From NCBI GenBank assembly GCA_027487555.1, contig JAIYDI010000022.1:1-64000 (forward strand): a stretch of 64,000 nucleotides of DNA. Reading direction: 5' to 3'. Both the position numbers and the translations under genes were made by a program. This DNA comes from Hyphomicrobiales bacterium. Its GTDB lineage: Bacteria > Pseudomonadota > Alphaproteobacteria > Rhizobiales > Devosiaceae. The notes under the pieces were generated by a model. The model made no database searches and was not told the DNA's origin. It was given only the letters and a program-made list of their open reading frames with translations. Of this stretch, positions 57,313 through 64,000 are shown one piece after another (the first letter of the stretch is position 1; every line of letters begins with the position of its first letter).

Positions 57313-57847
57313 AACTTATCCCCGTCCCCAAAACCTGCCGTATATTCCCCGCCATCTCACCGTGCGGGAAGCGGGGTCGCGACGAACGGTCCGGCGGGGA
57401 GAGATCGGGCGGAAGGGGAGTCGTCTCCTTTCTGGCCGCTATCGTTCGGCATGGCGCCCCAAAAGGGCCCCGCTGCCGCGAGCACATCATTTGGTGGGCG
57501 CAATCCCTCCCTGTGAAGACTCGTGGGCAGTCCGATGCGTCGGGTGCACGACGGTTCGCGCGCCAAAAACCCTGGTCGGCCGGCGAGGCGCGAGCCTCAT
57601 ACATACATGCGGACTAACCGCGTCGGGGCAAGCGCCTCGCCGGCCCGCTTTCCACTTCCCGAAACCCGGGGCCCATGGCCACCGGACGTTTCTGCGCGCC
57701 CTCTCGGCTCACTCCAGAGGCACTTACACGGACGCCCTCCACCTAACTCCTACCTTCTACCTTCTACCTTCTACCTTCTACCTTCTACCTCCCACTTCCC
57801 ATTCACTCTTCCCGACTGCCGACTGCCGACTGCCGACTGCCGACTGC
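57313..57847 (+). repeat. Composite intergenic element, full copy B, with a 15-unit heptamer tail
   Basis: Same modules as copy A: head 57313-57352; 46 bases identical (57368-57413); 12-bp inverted repeat at 57578-57589 and 57634-57645; end block to 57688. The tail at 57743-57847 is fifteen exact-phase 7-mers: CTAACTC, six CTACCTY units, CCACTTC, CCATTCA, CTCTTCC, then five CGACTGC. It lies between the divergent coq7-like gene and lpdA. Confidence 0.8.
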
Positions 57848-57848
57848 C

Positions 57849-57882
57849 AAAAAACCCCGCGCTTTCTGCACGAAGGGGTTTT
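57849..57882. terminator. Bidirectional hairpin after the heptamer tail
   Basis: AAAACCCC (57851-57858) pairs with GGGGTTTT (57875-57882), giving an A-tract on one side and a T-tract on the other. On the plus strand it could end a transcript of the composite element before lpdA. Copy A has no such hairpin. Confidence 0.55.
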
Positions 57883-57979
57883 CACCCTTTGGTTAGTGGT
57901 TTAACCGATTTGGAGGCCCTATATGGGCTGTGGCGGGCGCCCGGATCGGCGGGCGTGTTGAGAGCGTTCCGGAGACATC

Positions 57980-59386
57980 ATGGCTGACAGTTTCGACCTC
58001 ACGGTAATCGGCTCGGGGCCGGGCGGCTATGTCGCGGCCATTCGCGCTGCCCAGCTCGGCATGAAGGTGGCCGTCGTCGAGAAATGGCCGACCTTCGGCG
58101 GCACCTGCCTCAATATCGGCTGCATTCCGTCCAAGGCGCTGCTGCATGCCTCCGAAATGTTCGACGAGGCGGGCCACCAGTTCAAGCAGTTGGGCATCGA
58201 GGTTTCCCCGGTGCTCAACCTCAGGCAGATGCTGGCCCACAAGGATTCCGTGGTGAATTCCAACGTCACCGGCATCGAGTTTTTGTTCAAGAAGAACAAG
58301 ATCACCGCCTTCCGCGGCACGGGCTCCATCCCCGCAGCCGGCCGCGTGCTGGTCACCCCCGAAAGCGGCCACGGCCAGACCATCGAATCGCGCAACATCA
58401 TCGTCGCCACCGGTTCCGTGCCCACCTCGCTGCCCAGCATTGCGGTGGACGAAGTCAATGTCGTCAGTTCCACCGGCGCGCTCGCCTTCAAGGAGGTGCC
58501 GAAGCGGTTGCTTGTCATCGGCGGCGGCATCATCGGGCTTGAACTGGGCTCGGTGTGGTCGCGGCTCGGCGCCAAGGTCACCGTGGTTGAGTTCCTTGAT
58601 CGCATCCTGCCGGGCCTCGACAGCGAGGCCGGACGGCAGATGCAGCGCACGCTGCAGAAGCAGGGCATCGAGTTCCGCCTGTCGAGCAAGGTCACCGGCG
58701 TCGAGCAGCGGCCGGATGGCACGCTCACCGCGCGCGTCGAGCCCGCGCAGGGCGGCGAGGCGCTCCTCATCGATGCCGACAAGGTGCTGGTTGCCGTCGG
58801 CCGGAAGCCGTTCACCGAAGGCCTCGGCCTCGAAATCGCCGGCGTGGCGCTCGACGAGCGCGGCCGTATCCGTATCGATCACGAGTTCAAGACCAACGTG
58901 CCGGGCATCTTCGCCATCGGCGACGTGGTTGCGGGCCCCATGCTCGCCCACAAGGCCATGGACGAGGGCCATGCCGTGGCCGAGATCATTGCCGGGCAGA
59001 AGCCGCACGTGAACTACGCGCTGGTGCCGTCGGTCATGTACACGAGTCCGGAAGTCGCCTGGATCGGCAAGTCGGAAGACGAGCTCAAGGCCGAGGGCAA
59101 GGAATACAAGGTCGGGAAATTCCCCTTCACTGCCAATGGCCGTGCCAAGGCGATGCTGGCCACCGCCGGCTATGTGAAGATCCTCGCCGACGTCACCACG
59201 GATCGCGTGCTGGGCGCGCAGATCATTGCCAAGAATGCCGGCGAGCTGCTGCACGAGATCGCGGTCTTGATGGAATTCTCGGGCGCCGCCGAAGATCTGG
59301 GGCGCACCATGCATGCCCACCCCACCATGAGCGAAGCCATCAAGGAAGCGGCGCTGATGGCGGGCGACGGCGCCATCCATATCTGA
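57980..59386 (+). CDS. lpdA: Dihydrolipoyl dehydrogenase (E3)
   Basis: A 468-residue flavoenzyme that reoxidises lipoamide for the 2-oxoglutarate and other dehydrogenases. FAD motif IGSGPGGYVAA (about 10-20), redox-active Cys43 and Cys48 in GGTCLNIGCIPSK, NAD motif IGGGIIGLELGSVW, and the C-terminal HAHPTMSEA with the catalytic His. GGAGACATC before the ATG. It serves odhA/odhB encoded 29 kb away. A GGTTA/TTAACC pair at 57891-57906 is a possible operator. Confidence 0.97.
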   Translation: MADSFDLTVIGSGPGGYVAAIRAAQLGMKVAVVEKWPTFGGTCLNIGCIPSKALLHASEMFDEAGHQFKQLGIEVSPVLNLRQMLAHKDSVVNSNVTGIEFLFKKNKITAFRGTGSIPAAGRVLVTPESGHGQTIESRNIIVATGSVPTSLPSIAVDEVNVVSSTGALAFKEVPKRLLVIGGGIIGLELGSVWSRLGAKVTVVEFLDRILPGLDSEAGRQMQRTLQKQGIEFRLSSKVTGVEQRPDGTLTARVEPAQGGEALLIDADKVLVAVGRKPFTEGLGLEIAGVALDERGRIRIDHEFKTNVPGIFAIGDVVAGPMLAHKAMDEGHAVAEIIAGQKPHVNYALVPSVMYTSPEVAWIGKSEDELKAEGKEYKVGKFPFTANGRAKAMLATAGYVKILADVTTDRVLGAQIIAKNAGELLHEIAVLMEFSGAAEDLGRTMHAHPTMSEAIKEAALMAGDGAIHI

Positions 59387-59406
59387 GGTCAGGCGCTGCC
59401 CTATCA

Positions 59407-59480
59407 GTCGGGATACCCTCTCCTGCTTGCGGGAGAGGGTGGCGCGGAGCGCCGGGTGAGGGGGGCCGCTTGCTGTGAAC
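59407..59480. repeat. Long palindromic intergenic element, copy 4 (one arm)
   Basis: Starts GTCGGGATACCCTCTCC and contains GCGCCGGGTGAGGGGGGCC GCTTG, the left arm of the element, without the returning arm. It lies between convergent lpdA and the carbonic anhydrase gene. Confidence 0.65.
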
Positions 59481-59491
59481 CGGTAAGAGCC

Positions 59492-60133
59492 CTACGCCGC
59501 GTCCGGGCGGTAAAAATCGCCGTCCTTGTTTATCACCCATAACTCGCCCGTGGAGATATCGAACCAGGCGCCATGCACCCCGAGCTTCCCCTCCGCCTCG
59601 AGCTTCTTCACATAGGGAAAGGTGCGCAGGTTGGCGATGGAATTGCGGATCGAGAAGCGCTCCAGCATGGTCTGGCGCTCCCGATCGGTGGCCAGCGTGT
59701 AGCGCGACACGGCCTCGGCCACCGGCGCCAGCATGCCCATCCACTTGCCGATGAAATCGCCATGGGCCAGCGGCCCGGCCTCGGGGTCGAGGGCGGCGCG
59801 GATGCCGCCGCAGCGGCCATGGCCCATCACCACGATGTTCGACACCTCGAGCGCGTTCACCGCAAACTCGATCGCCGCCGATGTGCCATGCTGGCCGCCA
59901 TCGGGCTGGAAGGGAGGAACGAGATTGGCCACATTGCGCAACACGAACAATTCACCCGGCCCCGCGCCGAAGATCGTCTCTGGCGCCGAGCGGCTGTCGC
60001 AGCAGGCGATGATCATCGTGGTGGGTGCCTGGCCACGATCGGCCAGTTCACGGTACCGAGCCTGCTCCGGCGCGTAGCGATGCGCCATGAACGACTTGTA
60101 CCCGTCGAGTAAAAATGCTGGAAAACCGTCCAT
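59492..60133 (-). CDS. Beta-class carbonic anhydrase
   Basis: A 213-residue zinc enzyme interconverting carbon dioxide and bicarbonate. Zinc ligands Cys44 (with the Asp46-Arg48 dyad, CCDSR), His105 and Cys108 (HGRCGG) are all present, and the FVLRNVANLVPPF block follows. ATG at 60133 was chosen because the family starts at this point. Divergent from the DUF1737 gene. Confidence 0.94.
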   Translation of the reverse strand: MDGFPAFLLDGYKSFMAHRYAPEQARYRELADRGQAPTTMIIACCDSRSAPETIFGAGPGELFVLRNVANLVPPFQPDGGQHGTSAAIEFAVNALEVSNIVVMGHGRCGGIRAALDPEAGPLAHGDFIGKWMGMLAPVAEAVSRYTLATDRERQTMLERFSIRNSIANLRTFPYVKKLEAEGKLGVHGAWFDISTGELWVINKDGDFYRPDAA

Positions 60134-60201
60134 GCGTCTGCGCTTAGCGTCTTGGCGCTGGAAAGACAATTGCCCGGGGGCGGGCGGACAAGGAGTTTTC
60201 A

Positions 60202-60411
60202 ATGATCATTTACCGGTTCCTCAGCGGAGAAGACGATTCGTCGTTCTGCCATAAGGTGACAAAGGCGCTTGCGGAAGGCTGGAGCCTGCATGGCAGCCCT
60301 ACCTACGCCTACGATGCCGAAACGCGAAAAATGCGCTGCGGCCAGGCGGTCACACGAGTTGTCAGCAACCAACCCTACGATCCTGACAAGAAGCTCGTCG
60401 ACTACGCCTGA
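60202..60411 (+). CDS. DUF1737 domain-containing small protein
   Basis: A 69-residue protein matching DUF1737: YRFLSGEDDSSFCHKVTKALAEGWSLHGSP (quoted in part, residues 4-33) and MRCGQAVTRVV near residue 44. Two conserved cysteines (FCHK, MRCGQ). Probably cytoplasmic; the role is unknown. AGGAG lies before the ATG. Its frame ends 194 bases before the tRNA. Confidence 0.85.
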   Translation: MIIYRFLSGEDDSSFCHKVTKALAEGWSLHGSPTYAYDAETRKMRCGQAVTRVVSNQPYDPDKKLVDYA

Positions 60412-60604
60412 TCCTCTGCATGGTCGCTCCGTGGGCAGATTATGCGCCTCGGAGCACCTCCATCTCACGCCGGGCCGATGGCACTCTGCCCCGGTCCGGC
60501 ACCCTCTGCGGCACCGGCCTTTGGGCGCTCCGACAGCGTCCGGAGCACGCAAAAACCCCTTTGCCAATTCAGCCATAAATGGCTATGAAGCACGCCATCG
60601 GAAC

Positions 60605-60680
60605 GGGGCTGTAGCTCAGTTGGGAGAGCGCATCGTTCGCAATGATGAGGTCAGGGGTTCGATTCCCCTCAGCTCCACCA
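60605..60680 (+). tRNA. tRNA-Ala (anticodon CGC)
   Basis: A full 76-nt cloverleaf with encoded CCA. The acceptor GGGGCTG pairs with CAGCTCC and includes the G3-U70 pair that identifies alanine tRNA. D arm GCTC..GAGC; anticodon stem CATCG/TGATG with loop TTCGCAA, anticodon CGC; T arm AGGGG TTCGATT CCCCT. Reads GCG codons, which should be frequent in this GC-rich genome. Confidence 0.95.
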
Positions 60681-60943
60681 TCGTTCCGACAGAGCCCGAA
60701 TTGCGTATAACCATCGGGCGGCCCTGCCAGCCGCAGCGTGGCCCATTTGGATCGGCTGCAACGATACAGATCGACCTTCATCTTTCGGACTGAAGCCACA
60801 CCGCCAAGCTGTTGCGGTGGCAGGCAAATGACACATCAATCTCGCTCATCACGACGCAGCGCCGCCGCCGCTCCCGGGCTTTGCCCCTTGCGAAACGGCA
60901 CTCTTCCTGCCTAAGCAGAGCGGTTTGGCTGAGGGGGAACGTC

Positions 60944-61957
60944 ATGGCAACGCTCAAGGATATAGCCAAGGCCGTGGGTTTGTCGCCCGCGACGGTGTCA
61001 CGTGTGTTGAACCTCGACCAGACTCTCTCCGTTAGCGCCCGCACCCGCCAGGTCATCCTTGAGGCCGCCGAGGCGCTGCAATACGAGCCACCGCGGTCGC
61101 GCAATCGGGCCAATGTCCAGGGGCTGAGCAAGATAGCCCTTGTGCACTATCTGCGACCCGATCAGGAACTGATCGATCCCTACTACGTCGCGCTCCGGCT
61201 TGGCATCGAAAGCCGCTGTCAGGCGCTCAAGATCGAGACCGTCAAGGTCTACCACGCGGAGCGGCTGCCAGAGGCGGCCCTGCTGCAGGGCGCGTCGGGC
61301 ATCATCGCAATCGGCCGCCACGATGACGAGGAGATCGCCTGGCTCAAGCGGCACAACCGCAATCTTGTCTTCGCCGATTTCAGCCCGCCCACCGACGATT
61401 TCGACTCCGTCGAATCCGACCTGATCCTCGCCATGCGCAAGCTGCTTAAAGCGCTCAGCGATGTGGGATATCAGCGCATCGGCTTCGCCGGCTGGGTCGA
61501 TGTATACGATGGCGTTCCATCGCAGGTGCCAGAGAAGCGCTGCCGCGCCTATATGCAATGGGCTAGAGAAACCGGTTGCTACGATCCGCGCTTCTGCCTC
61601 ACCGGCACCAAGACCGAGGAGAGCGGCTACCATATCGCCCGCCAGATTCTGGCCGAGCCCGACCGCCCCGAGGTTTTGATCACCGCCAACGACAATATGG
61701 CGATAGGCGCCTACCGCGCCATCCATGAGCTGGGTCTGCGCATCCCCGACGACATTGCAGTCGCAAGCTTCAACGATATCTCCGGCGCGCAGTTCATGAA
61801 TCCACCACTGACAACCGTGCACCTCGCGGCGCAGGAAATTGGCGAGACGGCCGTCGAGCTGCTGCTCGAGCAGGTGGGTGGACGACAATTGCGCAAGCGA
61901 CTGGTGCTCGCCACCAGCCTGCGCTGGCGCGGCAGCACCCGGTCGCTTCCAGAGTGA
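60944..61957 (+). CDS. LacI-family transcriptional regulator
   Basis: A 337-residue regulator. The helix-turn-helix and hinge are at 1-55 (TLKDIAKAVGLSPATVSRVLN), and the periplasmic-binding-like effector domain follows with GFAGWVDVYDGVPSQ and ITANDNMAIGAYRA. The start ATG has GAGGGGGAAC upstream. It is read in the same direction as the sugar ABC permeases that begin 240 bases later, so it probably controls them. The hinge and effector domain look intact; similarity to EbgR/MsmR-like regulators is only general. Confidence 0.92.
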   Translation: MATLKDIAKAVGLSPATVSRVLNLDQTLSVSARTRQVILEAAEALQYEPPRSRNRANVQGLSKIALVHYLRPDQELIDPYYVALRLGIESRCQALKIETVKVYHAERLPEAALLQGASGIIAIGRHDDEEIAWLKRHNRNLVFADFSPPTDDFDSVESDLILAMRKLLKALSDVGYQRIGFAGWVDVYDGVPSQVPEKRCRAYMQWARETGCYDPRFCLTGTKTEESGYHIARQILAEPDRPEVLITANDNMAIGAYRAIHELGLRIPDDIAVASFNDISGAQFMNPPLTTVHLAAQEIGETAVELLLEQVGGRQLRKRLVLATSLRWRGSTRSLPE

Positions 61958-61979
61958 ATTTCGCACACTAAACATTTAC

Positions 61980-61996
61980 TGAAGCGTTGCGCTCAA
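61980..61996 (+). promoter_or_regulatory. Candidate LacI-family operator
   Basis: TGAAGCGTTGCGCTCAA is an imperfect palindrome with a central GCG-TTG, similar in form to LacI-family operators. It lies 23 bases after the regulator stop and upstream of the transporter genes. Confidence 0.3.
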
Positions 61997-62058
61997 GCCC
62001 GCCTGCCGCTAACACTAGGGGCGGGGCGACAACTCTTGCCCGCGTCTGGGAGGACCTC

Positions 62059-62145
62059 ATGACATTGTTTTTGGCCGGCTCTTGCCGGATTGCGCCGTCA
62101 TGCGCCGGGCTTGGCGCACTCAAGTTCACGCTGGCATACCGCTAG
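62059..62145 (+). CDS. Possible 28-residue ORF with strong ribosome site
   Basis: GGGAGGACCTC precedes an ATG that opens MTLFLAGSCRIAPSCAG and ends at a TAG 29 codons later. It may be a leader peptide or the remains of a gene, for example the substrate-binding protein that is usual in this kind of transporter locus. The rest of 61958-62196 has no gene. Confidence 0.35.
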   Translation: MTLFLAGSCRIAPSCAGLGALKFTLAYR

Positions 62146-62196
62146 CACTGTTGATGTTTCCCGTCGTGATTGCCGACGGCTAGGGGAGACGAGCGG

Positions 62197-63138
62197 ATGA
62201 CCAGCGACGGCCCGCCTCCGAACGAAAAGAGCCTTTGGCGCCAGTTCAGCGACAGCCGCGTGCTTTTGCTGATGTGCCTGCCGGCGACCCTCTTCTTCCT
62301 CGTGTTCAACTACGCCCCCATGCCGGGCGCGTGGATCGCCTTCACCAATTTCAACTACCGCGATGGTATCTTCGGCAGCCCCTTCGTGGGCTTCAAGAAC
62401 TTCGAGTTCCTCATCAAGTCGGGCCAGCTCTGGACTCTGACCCGCAATACCATTCTCTACAACCTTGCCTTCATCGTCCTGGGCAACCTGCTGCAGATCG
62501 CCATCGCGATCATGCTCAACGAAATTCGCTCGGCCTTCTTCAAGAAGATCAGCCAGGCAGCGATGTTTCTGCCCTTCTTCATTTCGGCAGTGCTGGTGGG
62601 CGTAATCGCCTTCAACCTCTTGAACTATGATACAGGCGCCATCAATGCGCTGATCAAGCAGACCGGCGGCGACCCCATCAAGATCTACTCGATGGCCGGC
62701 ATCTGGCCACTGATCATCATCACAGTGCACCTGTGGCAGTCGACCGGCTACGGCTCAATCGTCTATTTCGCCGCCATAATGGGCATCGATCGTAGTCTTT
62801 ACGAGGCTGCCGCCATCGACGGCGCCTCAGCCTGGCAGCGCATCCGACATGTCACGCTACCGAGCCTCAAGCCCACCTTCATCATTCTCGTGCTGTTCTC
62901 GCTCGGCGGCATCATGCACGGCAATTTCGGTCTGTTCTGGAACCTCGTGGGTAACAATGCCGGTCTGTTCCAGACCACCGACATCATCGAGACCTCGGTC
63001 TACCGCATGGTCTTGAGTCAGAACAACTTCACCACGTCCACCGCAGTCGGCCTTTACCAGTCGCTGTTCGGCTTTGCCCTTGTCATGACGGCGAACTGGA
63101 TCGTCAGAAGGATCAATCGCGACTATGCGCTCTTCTGA
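62197..63138 (+). CDS. ABC sugar transporter permease (LplB/YteP type)
   Basis: A 313-residue inner-membrane permease with six predicted helices and the ABC-permease EAA loop EAAAIDGASAWQRI-x-x-VTLP at about 206-225, which docks the ATPase. The N-terminal block YAPMPGAWIAFTNF is that of LplB-like polysaccharide or oligosaccharide permeases. GGGGAGACGAGCGG precedes the ATG. The next gene overlaps it by 14 bases, so the two permeases are translated together. Confidence 0.92.
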   Translation: MTSDGPPPNEKSLWRQFSDSRVLLLMCLPATLFFLVFNYAPMPGAWIAFTNFNYRDGIFGSPFVGFKNFEFLIKSGQLWTLTRNTILYNLAFIVLGNLLQIAIAIMLNEIRSAFFKKISQAAMFLPFFISAVLVGVIAFNLLNYDTGAINALIKQTGGDPIKIYSMAGIWPLIIITVHLWQSTGYGSIVYFAAIMGIDRSLYEAAAIDGASAWQRIRHVTLPSLKPTFIILVLFSLGGIMHGNFGLFWNLVGNNAGLFQTTDIIETSVYRMVLSQNNFTTSTAVGLYQSLFGFALVMTANWIVRRINRDYALF

Positions 63139-64000
63139 ACCCGCGGCTACCCCACCGGCCATCTCATCACGATCAAGCGCCATCAGGCTCGACCGAAGCG
63201 AACTGGTGCTGCGCACCATATCTTACACGGTGGTGACGCTCTTCGCGCTGTTCTGCCTGCTTCCCTTCGTGATGATGCTCTCGGCGTCACTGTCGAGCGA
63301 GGATGAAATCCGCCGGACAGGCTTTGGCCTGTTCCCCAAGGATTTCACCCTCACCGCCTACCAGTTCATCTTCAACGCGCCGCGGCAGATCATCGGCAGC
63401 TATATCGTAACGATCACCATGACGGTGACGGGCACGGCGATCGGCCTCTTCACCATTGCGATGACGGGCTATGCCCTGCACCGGAAGGATTTTCCCTTCC
63501 GCAACCACATCTCCTTCTTCATCTATTTCACCACGCTGTTCTCGGCCGGCCTTGCACCGACCTTCCTCTGGATTGCCCGCGACCTCGGCTTGCGTGGCTC
63601 CTATCTCGCGGTCTTCCTGCAGCTGCTGATGACGCCTTGGCTCATCATTCTGATGAAGAACTTCATGCGGACCGTCCCCTACGAAGTCATCGAGTCGGGC
63701 AAGGTTGATGGCGCGGGCGATTTCCGCATCTTCTGGCAGCTCTGCCTGCCCATCATGAAACCGGCCCTCGCGACCGTAGGGCTGTTCCTGGCACTCGGGT
63801 ACTGGAACGAGTGGTACCTGTCCTCAATCTATTTGGGCAGCACGGTCGAGTTCAAGCCGCTGCAATACCTGCTCTACAACGTCATCAACACGGCCAATGC
63901 CCTGCGCAATTCCATGGCTGGGGCTAATGTCAGCATCACCGATTTGCCCAGCAATACATTGAAGATGGCGAGCGCCATCGTGGCCACCGGCCCGATCCTG
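63125..64000 (+). CDS. ABC sugar transporter permease (LplC/YtcP type), cut by the window end
   Basis: The ATG at 63125 opens a frame that stays open to the last base (about 292 residues visible). It has helices from about residue 35, the phrase LFCLLPFVMMLSASLS, and the EAA loop VIESGKVDGAGDFRIFWQLCLP at about 195-216 (in part), typical of LplC/YtcP permeases. The C-terminus and the likely ATPase and binding-protein genes lie outside the window. It overlaps the partner permease by 14 bases. Confidence 0.9.
   Translation, partial: MRSSEPAATPPAISSRSSAIRLDRSELVLRTISYTVVTLFALFCLLPFVMMLSASLSSEDEIRRTGFGLFPKDFTLTAYQFIFNAPRQIIGSYIVTITMTVTGTAIGLFTIAMTGYALHRKDFPFRNHISFFIYFTTLFSAGLAPTFLWIARDLGLRGSYLAVFLQLLMTPWLIILMKNFMRTVPYEVIESGKVDGAGDFRIFWQLCLPIMKPALATVGLFLALGYWNEWYLSSIYLGSTVEFKPLQYLLYNVINTANALRNSMAGANVSITDLPSNTLKMASAIVATGPIL

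Noticed and set aside
57743..57847. Possible CRISPR array
   Set aside because: The unit is 7 bases without spacers; no cas genes are near.

Overview
This is a 64 kb high-GC chromosomal window from an alphaproteobacterium. It is most likely a member of the Hyphomicrobiales close to Devosia; this is inferred from gene order and protein style, not from a database search. Supporting signs are the atpHAGDC order, the mdh-sucC-sucD-odhA-odhB order, sdhCDA with a detached sdhB, a YibQ-type deacetylase followed by rppH, an Omp19/Inh-like lipoprotein, and RIME-like intergenic repeats. There is no prophage and no CRISPR array. The only IS material is a deleted IS5-like transposase relic.

Layout. 0-4.7 kb: yibQ-like deacetylase, rppH, a 3-methyladenine glycosylase, an Asp/Glu racemase and a cupin. 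4.7-11.6 kb: three chemoreceptor genes in a row on the minus strand. 12.1-17.2 kb: the F1 ATP synthase operon. 17.4-27.9 kb: an XRE regulator, a membrane protein, priA and xerC (divergent), two EamA transporters (convergent), a MAPEG protein, secreted proteins, an SDR and a Phd-VapC type toxin-antitoxin pair. 28-36.7 kb: TCA genes odhB, odhA, sucD, sucC and mdh. 36.8-45.1 kb: zapE, an Inh-like lipoprotein, an orphan HigA, and the sdh operon. 45.2-54.9 kb: mixed accessory genes including a NUDIX gene with a duplicated 3' end, a self-regulating XRE/membrane-protein operon, a SulP-STAS-cNMP transporter bordered by IS relics, and a damaged FitAB toxin-antitoxin pair. 55-60.4 kb: asd, a coq7-like gene, lpdA and beta-carbonic anhydrase. 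60.6-64 kb: tRNA-Ala(CGC), then a LacI-regulated sugar ABC transporter cut by the window end.

The housekeeping core forms one metabolic block: odhA/odhB with the distant lpdA make 2-oxoglutarate dehydrogenase; sucCD, sdhCDAB and mdh complete that half of the TCA cycle; sdh feeds ubiquinone, and ATP synthase uses the resulting proton gradient.

The most unusual content is intergenic. (1) A composite element of about 0.43-0.54 kb occurs in two full copies (2911-3344, 57313-57847) and one truncated copy (56524). Both full copies lie between divergent genes, share a 12-bp perfect hairpin, and end in strictly phased 7-bp repeats. (2) A long palindromic element with GTCGG ends occurs four times, each time between convergent genes. 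(3) A RIME-like family occurs in five places. (4) Heptamer arrays also occur alone between atpD and atpC and at the end of an oxidoreductase gene. Two TCA operons (sdhA/sdhB and sucC/sucD) are interrupted by small uncharacterised genes, several of them exported cysteine-containing proteins.
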